From positions 1 to 64,000 of the forward strand of contig JAKSZP010009626.1 in NCBI GenBank assembly GCA_022478985.1: a stretch of DNA of 64,000 bases, given 5' to 3'. The notes under the pieces were generated by a model. The model ran no database searches. It saw only the letters and a program-made list of their open reading frames with translations, and was not told the origin of the DNA. Made by a program: the position numbers and the translations under genes. Every line of letters starts with the position of its first letter. Position 1 is the first letter of the stretch. Below are positions 12,471 through 23,215 of this stretch, in pieces. This DNA comes from Massospora cicadina (Eukaryota > Entomophthoromycota > Entomophthoromycetes > Entomophthorales > Entomophthoraceae).

Positions 12471-13359
12471 GTGTTTGTAACTCTCCAAAACCCAGCGTGG
12501 TGGTGCTTGGCGCACAGGACCAATGCAAAAGAACTAGCAATCGTTGTTATAATAAATAAACTATCCCAGCTAAAGGTTCTGGAGCTAAAGAGACTCATGG
12601 TGAGGGTGTTGAGCACAGCAATTATGATAATTAGATGAGAATTCTTCAAAACTTGGCCGTGCCCCAGAGGGCTGTTCAGAACCAAGTTTGGTACAAGGGT
12701 ATGGTGCACTGGTGACTGGGTTTGGAGGGAACCTGGTAGAACCAGTGGTGTACCTGAACTTTTTCTTGAATTTAAACAAAAGAAACTGGATAACATGACT
12801 TAAGACCTCCTTGAAGAGGTCTGCACACAGGTGCGCCCAAGTCAACATATATGGAAAATGTAAAATGATAAGAGCTTATTAAGAAAAATATGGCCAGCGA
12901 GGAAAGTTGGTCACAAGCAAACATATTTAAACAATCTCAGGGTAATTCTGGATCAATGGAAGTGGTCCCAAGCCTTGGGGCACCAATAGGCCATGCTTCC
13001 ATCCAAAATGGTAGTAAACTTTGAAACTGACCTCACTTAAGTTATCAATTGAAGTTTTATCTGACCTGAGCTTGTAATTTTGTAAATGGAATGGGTTTTG
13101 AACCCCAGTTCCCTGAATAACCAGATTTTCCCATCATTTTTAATTATATAGCTCGTCCATTTTAACGCCTGAGCTGAAACAAGGAGCTGGGCGTTTTGCA
13201 CCTGCCTTGTACCAACCTGGGCATATTTGGCTTGTACCTAGTGTTGGCCCAAGGTGTGCTTGAGGTCAGTAAGGGCCTGAAGTTTAATCTTCTGGACCTC
13301 CTGCCGCCCAGCCTTGTCCTTGGGTTTGGTACCTTATATTAAGCCATGTAAACATGACA
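12471..13359 (-). repeat. Diverged LTR of the element A superfamily
   Basis: Read on the minus strand the segment begins TGTCATG and follows the element A LTR (31954-32787; 37044-37880) block by block: CCCAAGGACAAGGCTGGGC, GCCCAG, then CTAGTTCT...CCTGTGC and a terminal ACAAACACTCTC matching ATAAACACCCTC. Length is about 889 bp against 834-837 bp in A. No partner LTR is present within the window, so it is a solo LTR or one end of a degraded element. Confidence 0.7.
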
Positions 13360-13536
13360 GATCCAACTTGAAGCAGGATGGACTGATGGTCTACCCACCC
13401 TTGATGTGGGCCCAGAATGGGTGGTCAGGGAAGAAGAAATGATGACATGGGGGAATTGACAAAGCAATCTTACTGAATTCAAGGCTGATTGTTGTAAATG
13501 CCCAATGCCCAGCAAGGCAAGCAGCCCCATTGGGGA

Positions 13537-14097
13537 TCACAAACTGAAGGATGAATTGGAGCCATATGTGGCTAAACCTTCCATCAACTCCTGATTAAGC
13601 ACCATTGGGGGAAGGTGAGTTGGCAACCCTGCAAACTGAACTATCATAGTGATGTCTGTGAGGAGCTGGATGCATGTTGTGTGGATCAGGGTGCCCTGTA
13701 AAACCAGGGGTACAGTGGCCACAGTGGCAGCATCAGCTTCACAAGTAAATCTGAGATCAAATTCCCCCTTACAGGGGCAGAAATCTTTAAAACCAGATGA
13801 CATCATCACCATCTGGGCCATGTCAATAATGGCTTTCTCTGCATATGAGAACAATTTCACATAATTGACCCAAAGTCCAAAATGCAGCTGAGAGCGGGGG
13901 CTAACAAGAGAGCTGCAAGGCATTTCCTGGGCACATACAAGGTGGATATCAAGATCATTGGGTAGAATGAACTGACCCAAGAATTTGGTAGGACTGGACA
14001 AACCAGTCTGAGCGCATTTTCTCACCAGAGGGAAAATGCTGGGTGAGGTTTTGCCGCTACCCCACAAAGGAGCAGCTATCAGAGAATCCAAGTACAT
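13537..14097 (-). CDS. Unknown ORF, 186 aa
   Basis: A clean minus-strand frame from ATG at 14097, longer than expected by chance in the surrounding sequence and free of stops, although everything around it is transposon debris. It has a central cysteine pair (CPCKG) and a hydrophobic C-terminal third, with no motif I can assign. Copy B1 of the gypsy family inserted 38 bp upstream of its start codon. It could be the 3' end of an older element or a host gene cut off from its promoter; no function is proposed. Confidence 0.35.
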   Translation of the reverse strand: MYLDSLIAAPLWGSGKTSPSIFPLVRKCAQTGLSSPTKFLGQFILPNDLDIHLVCAQEMPCSSLVSPRSQLHFGLWVNYVKLFSYAEKAIIDMAQMVMMSSGFKDFCPCKGEFDLRFTCEADAATVATVPLVLQGTLIHTTCIQLLTDITMIVQFAGLPTHLPPMVLNQELMEGLATYGSNSSFSL

Positions 14098-14135
14098 TGG
14101 TGGTAGATTGTGGAGGTAGGTATAGGTTTAGTTAT

Positions 14136-15261
14136 TGTTGGGATTTTGCCCATATTCCTAGCCTGCTAGATTACCAGGAATCACTAGGGGATAATTTCCT
14201 AATGTGAGGTGAATTGGAAATTGGTTGCCCCTGATTTCAGAGTAACTATATTTGGTGAATTTAGGATATTTGCTTGTTTGGGTCCATCAGGAATCAATCT
14301 GGACAAATTCTTAAGATCTTGTCAGGCAGAGTTGCTGACGAAATAGGGGCATCTGATAGTGATTAACTATCAGGTGTACCAATTGGGATCGGTCAGTTAT
14401 CATCACTAACTGATTTGTAATATAAGTAGTAAGTTGCAAGGTGAATGATGCTGCCTGCAACTAGCAAATTGATCAGTTGGTTCATGCTCTGCCTTAATGG
14501 GGAACAAGTCACATTATCTAAGCAGGTTGCTAGCCAAATATGGTTGGTTTGCTTGGATCAAGAGGAAAAAGTTAGGGACACATTTTCCAACTCTTTCTGT
14601 TTTAGGTCTCAAAAATGTCCAATGATGGAATCCTAGCCAGGATGAGAAGACCATTGCTGCTGTGACAAGGATGGGTGATTCAATGGAAATGGCTGTCATT
14701 TCATCAAAGGAGAGTCAACTGAGGGGTAGACAGCTGAATTCCTACTATAAATTTCCTAGAATTCACTTATAATAAAAAAAGAGAAGTCTTTACCTGGTAT
14801 ATAGTTTAAGTAGTAAACTTTATCAATTTTTATTTGTTCTATTCTTTCTTGGAGATATTATTGCTATGTGCAATAGTTGGGAGACTCTTTAAGGAAAAAG
14901 AGTAAGGATCTGAGTGGGGATCCAGAGAAGAAGCATAAACATATCAGGGATTGGTGCCAACTATGTGTCAAACTGGAGAAACTGTCACTAGGGAATCTCA
15001 GAGAAGATTGGGTTGTACAGTATGAGGGAATAAGTCCCTATTTTAAGACATATTAAATATTTTGAGTGGGAATACTGGCCAAGCGTTGGGCTGAGATCTA
15101 AGAATTCCATTCAATTATGGTTAATAGTCATCATACTATTATCAGCTGATTATATCAACAACAGTACAACATAGACGAATTGCACAAGAATCAAACCTGT
15201 GCAAGTAATAAATTTATAGGGGTTATTGGCCAATAATAACCAGAACCAATAAATTTTTACA
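14136..15261 (+). repeat. B1 5' LTR
   Basis: Begins TGTTGGGATTTTGCC and ends TTTTTACA. Same length as the 3' LTR, with scattered substitutions between the two, so the insertion is not recent. Confidence 0.92.
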
Positions 15262-15265
15262 AAAT

Positions 15266-15283
15266 TGGTGCTCACTACAGGGG
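15266..15283 (+). promoter_or_regulatory. tRNA primer-binding site, family B
   Basis: TGGTGCTCACTACAGGGG lies four bases after the LTR. The identical 18-mer follows the 5' LTRs of B3 (41862-41879), B2 (63570-63587, minus) and element C (53818-53835, minus). The complement ends in CCA as a tRNA 3' end should; I do not assign the tRNA species. Confidence 0.8.
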
Positions 15284-16440
15284 TGTAGTTGAGTATAAGA
15301 ACTTAGAAATGATGTCATATGAAGATGTTTCCAATTTTGGAAATAAGTTACTGAGGAAAATAATGAAGATAGAATGTGAAGTGGATCACGTTCATTGGCA
15401 TTCACCCAGCTCAGAAGTGGAGCTCCAAGTGAAGCAAATTAAGGATACTCAAGTTATGGGAAAAAGACTTGTAGCCTAGATATGGAACTATCTAGTGCTG
15501 CAAGAAAACATGTTCCACCCAACATTTACTTAAGATGAAGAGTATCATTAGTGCCAACCCAGGTTGAAATTCGGTCCGCTTTAAATAGTCCTGAGGAGTG
15601 AGCGTTTAGATGTGGCATTGGATGAAATAGGAAGCAATCAGTCATGAGAAGCGGATTGCTATACAATGGAGATATGAAGTTAAAACAGGAGTTTTTTAGT
15701 ACAGGATAGTGGAGAGAATCATTTGACTCAATAACACTCAGCCAATGATCAAAAATTGCTGGAGATGAGTTCATTAATTCAGGAGAAATTGGATGAAGCT
15801 AACGAGGCCAAAACGACCTGTGTAATTAAAGATGGCAATAGGTGCCAAAAATCGTTTTCAGGAGAAAAACAATTTGAACAAACCGGATGGAACTGTTGAC
15901 TAATGAGATACAAAGATTCGAGAATCAGTTGCCAAAATATGAGATGAAATTAGGACCTGTTGGATGAATAAACAGTTGGATTAAAGGCCTGATATATTCA
16001 AGAGTATTGCCAAAAGTTGGCAAGTGTAACCTACATGTGAAGAAACAGCTCTGCTGGCCGTATAGTGAAGAAGGTCAATACTAAAAAATTGGAAGTATTG
16101 GACCTAAGAGAAAATATTTGTAATGTTCCCAGCGGACCTCTGAACCATCAAATGGTTATGTCCTGAGATTTTGGTCAAGTCCCAGAAGAGGACCACTGAA
16201 CCAAATGGATGGTTAAAGCTTAAGAAGATAAGATTTTGAATCATGATAACTGATAGGTCAGAGCTACCTAGGACTCAGTTTGGATAAAGGGGAAAGGAAG
16301 GACATCAGAACCTTTTTGTAGGTTGCAAGTCCCATTGCAAAAGAAAAATACAATTTATATATATATACAAGATATAAAATATCGATTTTTATGGTCTATG
16401 AGTTTTAGACCTAGGAAGTGATGAGTAATCCTGACAGCCA
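15284..16440 (+). pseudogene. B1 degraded gag/protease region
   Basis: This occupies the place of gag and protease but shows only short interrupted frames. The first 100 bp still resemble the gag start of B2 and B3. The zinc knuckle and the protease DSG motif seen in B2 are missing. From about 16135 the sequence is a hairpin-repeat block that has a counterpart after integrase. Rearrangement of this copy is the simplest reading. Confidence 0.55.
16135..16400 (+). repeat. Hairpin-repeat block, upstream copy in B1
   Basis: A degenerate unit with internal dyad symmetry, of the form GGACCTCTGAACCAT-loop-ATGGTTAAGTCC, occurs three times here and three more times at 18520-18780. The two blocks as a whole form an imperfect direct repeat of about 200 bp that ends in AT-rich sequence in both places. 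Confidence 0.55.
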
Positions 16441-16449
16441 AACTGAGGA

Positions 16450-17345
16450 AATTCCATGATTTGAAACTCAACATGAGATGGAATTATAGCTGGGGTAACT
16501 GAGAGTATCACTTATTGGTTGATCAAGAGCAACTCACTGATCTGACGGAAGGACAGCAAGAGGAGGTGCTCAAATTTTTCAAAAAGTATTGAGAAGAATT
16601 TGCCCAGGATGACCACAATTTGGGATGCACGAGAAATGTGATCCACAAGGTTGATACTATGGAAAATCTGCCGATCAGGATGAGATTGCTGGCATGATTG
16701 CCAAGAGTATCAATCTATTAGAATATTTATTCAGGATTTTGCCCAAATCACCGAGCCCTTATTCCATCTGTTGAAGGATCCAAAGAAAGGATTTATATGG
16801 AATGAAGAAGCGCAGAAATCCTTTGATGAGTTACGCCAGTACCTAGTAGATTCTCCAATTTTAGAAATATCCAAATTTCAATCAAGAGTTTATTATACAA
16901 ACCAATGCTTCGTTGATGGCGATAGGCACCATATTAAGTCAAGTAGATGAACTTGGGGACAAACATCTGGTGGTGAATGTGAGCCAGACACTCTCAGCTG
17001 CTGAGAGGAACTACAATGTAACTGAGTGTGAATGCCTTGCAGTTATTTATGCCTGTAAGCAGTTTTGGGTGTACATCCATGGAACGCACTTTAAAGTGGT
17101 GACGGATCACTCCTCTTTGTGTTGGCTCCACAATTTGAGAGAACCAGAAGGCGACAGGCCAATGGGCACTTAAGCTACTTGCTTACAATTACAAGATTGT
17201 CCACCAAGCAGGGGCTTCTCACCAGAATGCGGATGGCATATTGCAGCTACCAATGGTCCAGATGGTATAGCCATAGGCAGATGAGTTATTCCAGAGAATG
17301 GTTGATGGAGAAATTGGGAACAAGCCCTAAGAAATCCAAGGTGCA
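16450..17345 (+). pseudogene. B1 pol: reverse transcriptase edges and RNase H
   Basis: The linker before RT is visible (EEFAQDDHN ... IHKVDTMENLPIRMRL, 16590-16700). The sequence then jumps at about 16690-16725 to the RT thumb/RNase H border (FIQDFAQITEPLFHLLKDPKKGF), so the palm with the YLDD site is deleted. RNase H-like sequence continues from about 16890: VVNVSQTLSAAERNYNVTEC, ECLAVIYACKQFWVYIHG, FKVVTDHSSL. Comparison with B2 confirms the missing segment. Frame changes also occur within the RNase H part. Confidence 0.8.
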
Positions 17346-17354
17346 CTTCAAAAA

Positions 17355-18470
17355 GTGATGGAAAAAACCAAGACCATTGACAGACAAGTGTTTAAGATGT
17401 TTAATGGGAAGCGGTTGCTATTCCCAAAGCCGTCAGAAAGAGCAGCTATCATTCAAGATGCTCATAAGGTTGTTGGGCATGGAGGCCCGAAAAAACAACT
17501 GACCATATTTTCCAGTACTACTACTAGGAGTCAATCAACTACAATGTGGCCGACTATCTATCTTGTGTGGAGTGCCAGCTGCACAAGCCACATAAGAATA
17601 CAACTGGATACCAACTAGTCCACCCTAGATTTATCTGGCATACAGTGTCCATCAACATGATGGGACCACTGATGATGAGCACAGGGGGAGTCAAGTAAAT
17701 AATAGTTGCTATTGACCATCTGACAAGATGGGTTGAGATGAAGGCCCTGGAAAAAATAGATGCTACTAGCATTGTAAAGTTCATCCTGGATCAAGTAGTA
17801 TATCAACATGGATTCTCGCAGGTCCTGATTTGCAATAATGGGACAAACTTCACGTCTCTTGTGATCCTGCGACTGAATGAGATAATGGGGATCAGATGAG
17901 TCATCTCTGTACCTTACCAGCCAGAGATGAATGGACTGGCAGAATGAGTGAATGGAACGCTGGCCATTATGCTGAGGAAGCTGGTCACAAAAAGAACTTC
18001 CACGCGTGTAACATACCTAAGTTTGGTGACATTCACCTACAATATCAGTCATCATACAGCGACGGAAAGAATGCCATTTGAGTTGTTATATGGGAGGAAG
18101 GCCGCTTTGCCACCAATTTTATATTTGGTGGTGGAATCAACATTGAGGATGAGTGCTGAACAGTACTTGAACCAACTGATGAATATCCTGATCAAAATGC
18201 AATCATAAGCATTTGATACTATGTTGAAGAAAAGGATATAAGCAAAAATGATGGATCATAAGAACTGACTGGTCTTAGCTGAATATCGAATAGACAAAAA
18301 AGTTGCCTATTGCAATATGCATGGTTTCAGGAGAAGAAACAAACTGAATGCATTGTGGTCAGGTCCATTTGAAATTATCAAGATGGTGACTGACGCCTAC
18401 TCCATCAAGGATCTCTCTTGGATGGAAGAGTAGTAAGTAGAGTCCATGCTAAGTAATTGAAGTGATGGAT
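17355..18470 (+). pseudogene. B1 integrase
   Basis: Retroviral-type integrase of a Ty3/gypsy element. The zinc-binding N-terminus (HKVVGHGG ... CSASCTSH region) is frame-shifted relative to B2. The core has VAIDHLTRWVEMKAL, and the second catalytic Asp is replaced (ICNNGTNF where B2 has SDNGTNF), consistent with GAT to AAT. The catalytic Glu region NGLAE is kept but is followed by a TGA. The C-terminal part (LNALWSGPFEIIKMV) is recognisable, and no chromodomain follows. Inactive. Confidence 0.85.
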
Positions 18471-18519
18471 CAATGAAAAAACAAAAATTTTCTAAAGGAC
18501 TAATGAACCATTAAGTTGG

Positions 18520-18780
18520 TCATGTTCTGATGATTAGGTCAAGCCCAAAAAGGTGTTCTGAACCAATCTAGATGGTTAAGTCTGAAAAGAGGACCTCTGA
18601 ACCATAAAAAACTGGTAGATCTAAGAATACCTAGGACCCAATTTGGGGAAAAATAAAAAAGATGGACCGCTGAACTGAAAAAGGTCAAGTCCCATGGAAA
18701 AATAAGAAAAATAAAAGATTAATAAAATATATTGGAATATATATATAATGCATAGATAAAAACCAATATTTATAATTTTT
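18520..18780 (+). repeat. Hairpin-repeat block between pol and the antisense ORF in B1
   Basis: Contains units such as TTCTGAACCAATCTAGATGGTTAAGTC and two diverged neighbours, each able to fold through GAACCAT/ATGGTT and GGACC/GGTCC arms. It sits exactly between the convergent ends of plus-strand pol and the minus-strand ORF block. The corresponding place in B2 (45600-45745) carries related units on the opposite strand. Confidence 0.55.
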
Positions 18781-18829
18781 ATTTTTTTATTGATTGTCCT
18801 TGATATGGGGATGATTCTGCCTATGTCAC

Positions 18830-20440
18830 CTCTTGGGGGAGGGAGGATGGATCGCTGTAGGAATGAATAACCCACCAAAATCTATGTGAGATCAGATGCT
18901 AGTGAGGGCTAGATCTACATGAAACCAAGCTCTTTGACCAGACGCAGATCCCTGCAAAAAAATGACTAGGGGAAGGGAAATTGAGATGTTAGAAGAAGCC
19001 AATCATGAAATCCCAGAGTGGGGAAGGAAGTAATAGTATATAAAGAGGCAGTCAGCAAATAACCCCAAGTAATCCCAATATGGTACTGGAGCTGGAAGAT
19101 TTGTCTTGAGCGCTTGCTGATGGGCTTCATAAAGAACACTGGACATATGGGCTGGCAGCAAACAAGGGATACTGGATGGGGTTGCCAAATCATGACCCCT
19201 ACTAAAGCCATCAGTGGAAGATACTGATGAGAAGTGCCAGAAACAAGATAGTCATGCAATGAGCGAATGGCATCCTGCAAGCAATGACTATGAGCTTCTC
19301 AGAAGCTGAAGCGGAAAGAGAAATGGAATCTGGGAGAGGCTGGAAGCTTCATGGCCCAACTTCAAAGAACTTGGCTGGCAAAGTGAAGAGCATAAGCAGC
19401 GGTATCCCAATCTATGATGTTCTCAAGGTCAGAAGGATTCAGCGTTATGGATATAGCCCTGGTGACTTGGGCCCTTAATTCTTTGTAGGGAAGTTTGAAA
19501 TGAATACTGTTGCTGATGGTGAGCTTGGTAGCCAAGACAGTGGGTTTGTAGTATTGTCCAAGTCATAAGAGAAACTCAGGAAGAAAGTCTGACCCAGAAA
19601 GAAAGGAGTGATCAAGAGCGAAGAGCATAATTTTGGGATCATTTATAATTATGTTTGGCGCATCTGCAAAAGGAGCCAAATCCAGAATAGTTTCAAAATC
19701 CAACTTTGGAATCGACAACAGAGAGAGAATTGGCCACAAGTCACATGAACTGATTGCTAGCCTGGTTTATGAAGGTTTAATTACCATTTCTGGTAACTCC
19801 ACGGAAGGACTAGCCGCTGGTGCCAGAATAGGCGTATGAGTCCTGGAAGGACCATAGAAGAGGTTTTTTCATGCATCCTGACTCATCTTCTGGAAGAGCC
19901 AAAGATCTTGATCAGACAAACTGTTGAGTAGCTGTTGGTACTGTGACTCAGAATTTGACATATGAGCTGGATGAGAGGGGGATGCCAGACTTATATGATA
20001 GTTGAAATCATGCACTCTACAATCAATTAATCTCCAATTTCAGAGAAAGTAATCTCAAAATTACTGGGATAAGCTCTCCAGAGAAGAATTACAAATATGA
20101 GCTAAGAGGTTATGAGAAGAAGTTAACAAGGGTGAACATAAATAGGTATTCTTAATTGGGCCATGAAATGAATATCAATGGCAAGAGTCTCCTGTCTAGG
20201 ATGAGGAGAAAATCAGGAAATTGAGGATGCCAGACCAAGAATCCTGAATATGACAGCAGGTTATATTCCCTGATGGGGAAAAACTGGATCCCAGGACTAA
20301 TATTATCACAAGTAAATTGATCAGCCTGGCATGACAGTAAATTGTGGGGACCACACTCTGAGTAGGCAGTAGCAAGGAGGAAGAGGAAGAGAGCTGCATG
20401 ATGAAGGTCATCCCAAGCAACATTGAGTATTGATAATTAT
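18830..20440 (-). pseudogene. Antisense ORF block of family B (copy in B1)
   Basis: Minus-strand protein sequence lying between integrase and 3' LTR, opposite to gag-pol. Segments match B2 (43790-45470) closely: DQFTCDNISP (near 20300), a likely start MSNSESQYQQLLNSLSDQDL (near 19950), GPSRTHTP, SIHFKLPY..., LNPSDLENI, DTAAYALHFA, and MQDAIRSLHDYL at 19280. I do not recognise the protein. It has no transmembrane-rich, zinc or catalytic signature that I can name. Stops and frame changes are present; some TGA codons are shared with B2. Additional antisense ORFs in this position are known for some plant gypsy elements; relation to those is untested. Confidence 0.6.
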
Positions 20441-20519
20441 ACTCTGACAGAGTAAAAGAATTTAACTGAGTGTCTGAAGTGGTGTTCTTCTACCCCAGTC
20501 CTTTTTCGCTAGAAATCTA

Positions 20520-20534
20520 GGCAAGAGGGGGATG
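20520..20534 (+). promoter_or_regulatory. Polypurine tract of B1
   Basis: GGCAAGAGGGGGATG immediately precedes the 3' LTR. The matching tract in B2 (43705-43720, minus) reads AGGCAAGAGGGGAATTG. This is the expected primer for plus-strand synthesis. Confidence 0.7.
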
Positions 20535-21660
20535 TGTTATGATTTTTACCCATATTCCCAGCCTGCTAGATTACCAGGAATCACTAGGGGATAATTCCCT
20601 AATGTGAGGTGAATTAAAAATTGGTTGCCCCTGATTTCAGAGTAACTATGTTTGGTGTATTTTAGGATATTTGCTTGGTTGGATCCATCAGGAATCAATC
20701 TGGATAAATACTTAAGATCTTGTCAGGCAGAGTTGCTGACAATATAGGGGCAGCTGATTTTGATTAACTATCAGATGTACCAATTGGGATCAGTTAGGTT
20801 TCATCACTAACTGATTTGGAATATAAGTAGTAAGTTGCAAGGTGAATGATGCTGCCTGCAACTAGCAAATTGATCAGTTGGTTCATGCCCTGCCTTAATA
20901 TGGAAAAAGTCCCATTATCTAAGCAGGTTGCTAGCCAAATATGGTTGGTTTGCTTGGATCAAGAGGAAAAAGTTAGGGACACATTTTCCAACTCTTTCTG
21001 TTTTAGGTCTCAAAAATATCTAATGATGGAATCCTAGCCAGGATGAGAAGACCATTGCTGCTGTGACAAGGATGGGTGATTCAATGGCAATAGCTGTCAT
21101 TTCATCAAAGGGGTGTCAACTGAGGGGTAGACAACTGAATTCCTACTATAAATTTCCTAGAATTCACTTATAATAAAAAAGAGAAGTCTTTACCTGGTAT
21201 ATAGTTTAAGTAGTAAACTTTATCAATTTTTATTTGTTCTATTCTTTCTTGGAGATATTATTGCTATGTGCAATAGTTGGGAGACTCTTTAAGGAAAAGA
21301 GTAAGGATCTGAGTGGGGATCCAGAGAAGAAGCAGAAACATATCAGGGATTGGTGCCAACTATGTGTCAAACTGGAGAAACTGTCACTAGGGAATCTCAG
21401 AGAAGATTGGGTTGTATGGTATGAGGGAACAAATCCCTATTTTGGGATATCTCAAGTATTTTGAGTGGGAATACTGACCAAGCAATAGGCTGGGATCTAT
21501 GAATTCCATGCAATTATGGATAATAGATATTATACTATTATCAGCTGATTATATCAACAACAGTACAATGCAGACAAATTACTTAAGAACTGAACCTGTG
21601 CAAGTAATAAATTTTTAGGGTTTATTGGCTGATGATAACCAGAACCAATAAATTTTCACA
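20535..21660 (+). repeat. B1 3' LTR
   Basis: Begins TGTTATGATTTTTACCC and ends TTTTCACA. Followed directly by the GTTAT duplication. Confidence 0.92.
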
Positions 21661-21665
21661 GTTAT

Positions 21666-22089
21666 ACTTTTTCTTTTTTTGCTAAAATTGCTTAGAAGTT
21701 ACACCGAGTGAGAAAAAAGGTAATTTTATATTAATTAAATATAATTTTGATTACTTAATTTTATCAATAACCATCTACAAATATTAAAAAGAATCAATTA
21801 GGATCATCAGGTAAACTTTAATCTCACAAACAAATCAATGTTAAACTGGGCGTTGTCAAGATTTAGCCTAAACTATTCTTACCAAAAGAATCATCTTGTT
21901 TATTTGCTTTCATAGAATGTATTATCTCATGAGTAGATAGCAAAGAAAATCATCAAACTTGGCACAAGTACTTTATAAAGTTTTTGAATAATAATATACT
22001 ATTTTTTAATAAAATCATATAAATTTAATATCAGTTCTATATAAGATCTAAAAAAATATATTTCTGATGGTAATAATGCAATTTCTGCT
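21666..22089. other. AT-rich sequence
   Basis: AT-rich DNA that was the target of the B1 insertion and its right-hand continuation. No gene, RNA or repeat recognised. Confidence 0.5.
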
Positions 22090-22427
22090 GAGCATTTTCA
22101 TATGCATTTAATTTTTATATTTTCATGGGTTTTGATAAGTGGCTGGTAGTTTTTGGCTGTTTTGTAAGTTCAACAACTGGTTTTTGCTGAGTTGTGGTTC
22201 GATTTTTGGTTGATTTGATGGGCTCAATAGTTTCAGGTAAGTGTTTGATGAATTTAAATCTGGCAGGCTTAATTAATTTTGGCTAAGTGGTTAAAGGTTA
22301 AAATATTCGTAAGTTTGATGGTTTATGACTTATTGATGGCTATCTACCAATAAAAAAGCTAAAATAAAATAGATTCATCTGGTAAGTTATAAACACCTTA
22401 GCGAAGCATGGGTATTTGGATGCTAGT
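22090..22427 (+). mobile_element. Helitron-like non-autonomous element, 3' part
   Basis: Contains the G/T-rich block shared with 11060-11350 and ends with CACCTTAGCGAAGCATGGGT followed by atttggatgctagt. A GCGAAGCAtGGGTA box shortly before a terminal CTAGT is typical of Helitron/Helentron-type right ends as I know them. Taken with 10843-11390 the two fragments describe one family of roughly 0.6 kb. No protein is encoded. Confidence 0.4.
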
Positions 22428-22440
22428 ATATATCTATATC

Positions 22441-23215
22441 TGTTCATACTTTACTCTGAAATTACTGTACCAATTTGAATGAACTTTTTTTCAAATGAAA
22501 GAAAAGCTCCCAACTAAGCCCCATTCCAATCTTGTAAGGATTATTATAATAAAAGAAAAAGTTTTATAAATAAAAAATGAATATATTATATATATATATA
22601 TATGCTTATAATAATTTGGTATATTGTTTTAGCAGAGAAATTAGTGGGTATTTGATAGTCTTTTTATCTGATATCATTTTTTAAATCTGACAATTTTTGA
22701 TAGACATTGATAGGTTTACAATAATTAAAACTATCAACTAAACTAAGTAAACACTAAACTGCATAGTAAAACCATTGATTGTTGAATAACTAAAAAAAAT
22801 TGGGAAAAAAGAACCTCCTTTAAAAAAGGCACTAAAAAGTAGGAAATAATTGAGAACTTATACCTCCTCAATAAGACTTTTTTGAAGTCGGCGCCATCTT
22901 CCAACCTGACTTATAGAATTTTGCTCACAAATACAAATCAGAGCTTAAATTAAATTGGGTACAAGTGCAACCTGTAAGCAACTAATACACAGTGCTGAGT
23001 ATATATATTATAAATGATTATTATAAGTCAGTTAAATTATGATACCAATTTTAAAAAGGTTTTTATTGATTATTCATACTTTTTCACTTTTCATACCTTA
23101 GTGCATTTTTATCAATTATTTTATACTTGTTAGCGCATTTTTTATCAATTATTTTATACGTTCTAGTACATTTTTGAAGTCAATTCGTCCCCCCTCCAAA
23201 ATATTTTTAGTGTTC
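22441..23215. other. AT-rich intergenic sequence
   Basis: Includes an (AT)n microsatellite near 22586-22604 and a short direct repeat of ttatcaattattttatac near 23110-23160. No coding or RNA feature seen. Confidence 0.5.

Larger units (their letters stand above)
14136..21660 (+). mobile_element. Ty3/gypsy element, family B, copy B1
   Basis: Complete insertion: two 1126-bp LTRs (14136-15261, 20535-21660), each TG...CA, flanked by a perfect 5-bp duplication GTTAT (14131-14135 and 21661-21665). It has a PBS, a polypurine tract, a plus-strand pol remnant and a minus-strand ORF block between integrase and 3' LTR. The internal region has lost the reverse transcriptase core and most of gag, and pol carries several stops, so the copy is not autonomous. 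The same family occurs as B2 and B3 further right. Confidence 0.93.

Noticed and set aside
14445..14636. Short LTR-internal ORFs (also at 20846-21037) with identical peptide starts
   Set aside because: They are the same LTR sequence repeated; divergence between copies does not favour synonymous sites in any way I can see.
18830..20440. Reassigned TGA codon to explain stops in the antisense ORFs
   Set aside because: MED14 reads without internal TGA and ends with TGA, so a standard code is the simpler assumption.
22586..22604. (AT)n tract as a possible replication origin or regulatory site
   Set aside because: It is an ordinary microsatellite in AT-rich DNA with no further evidence.
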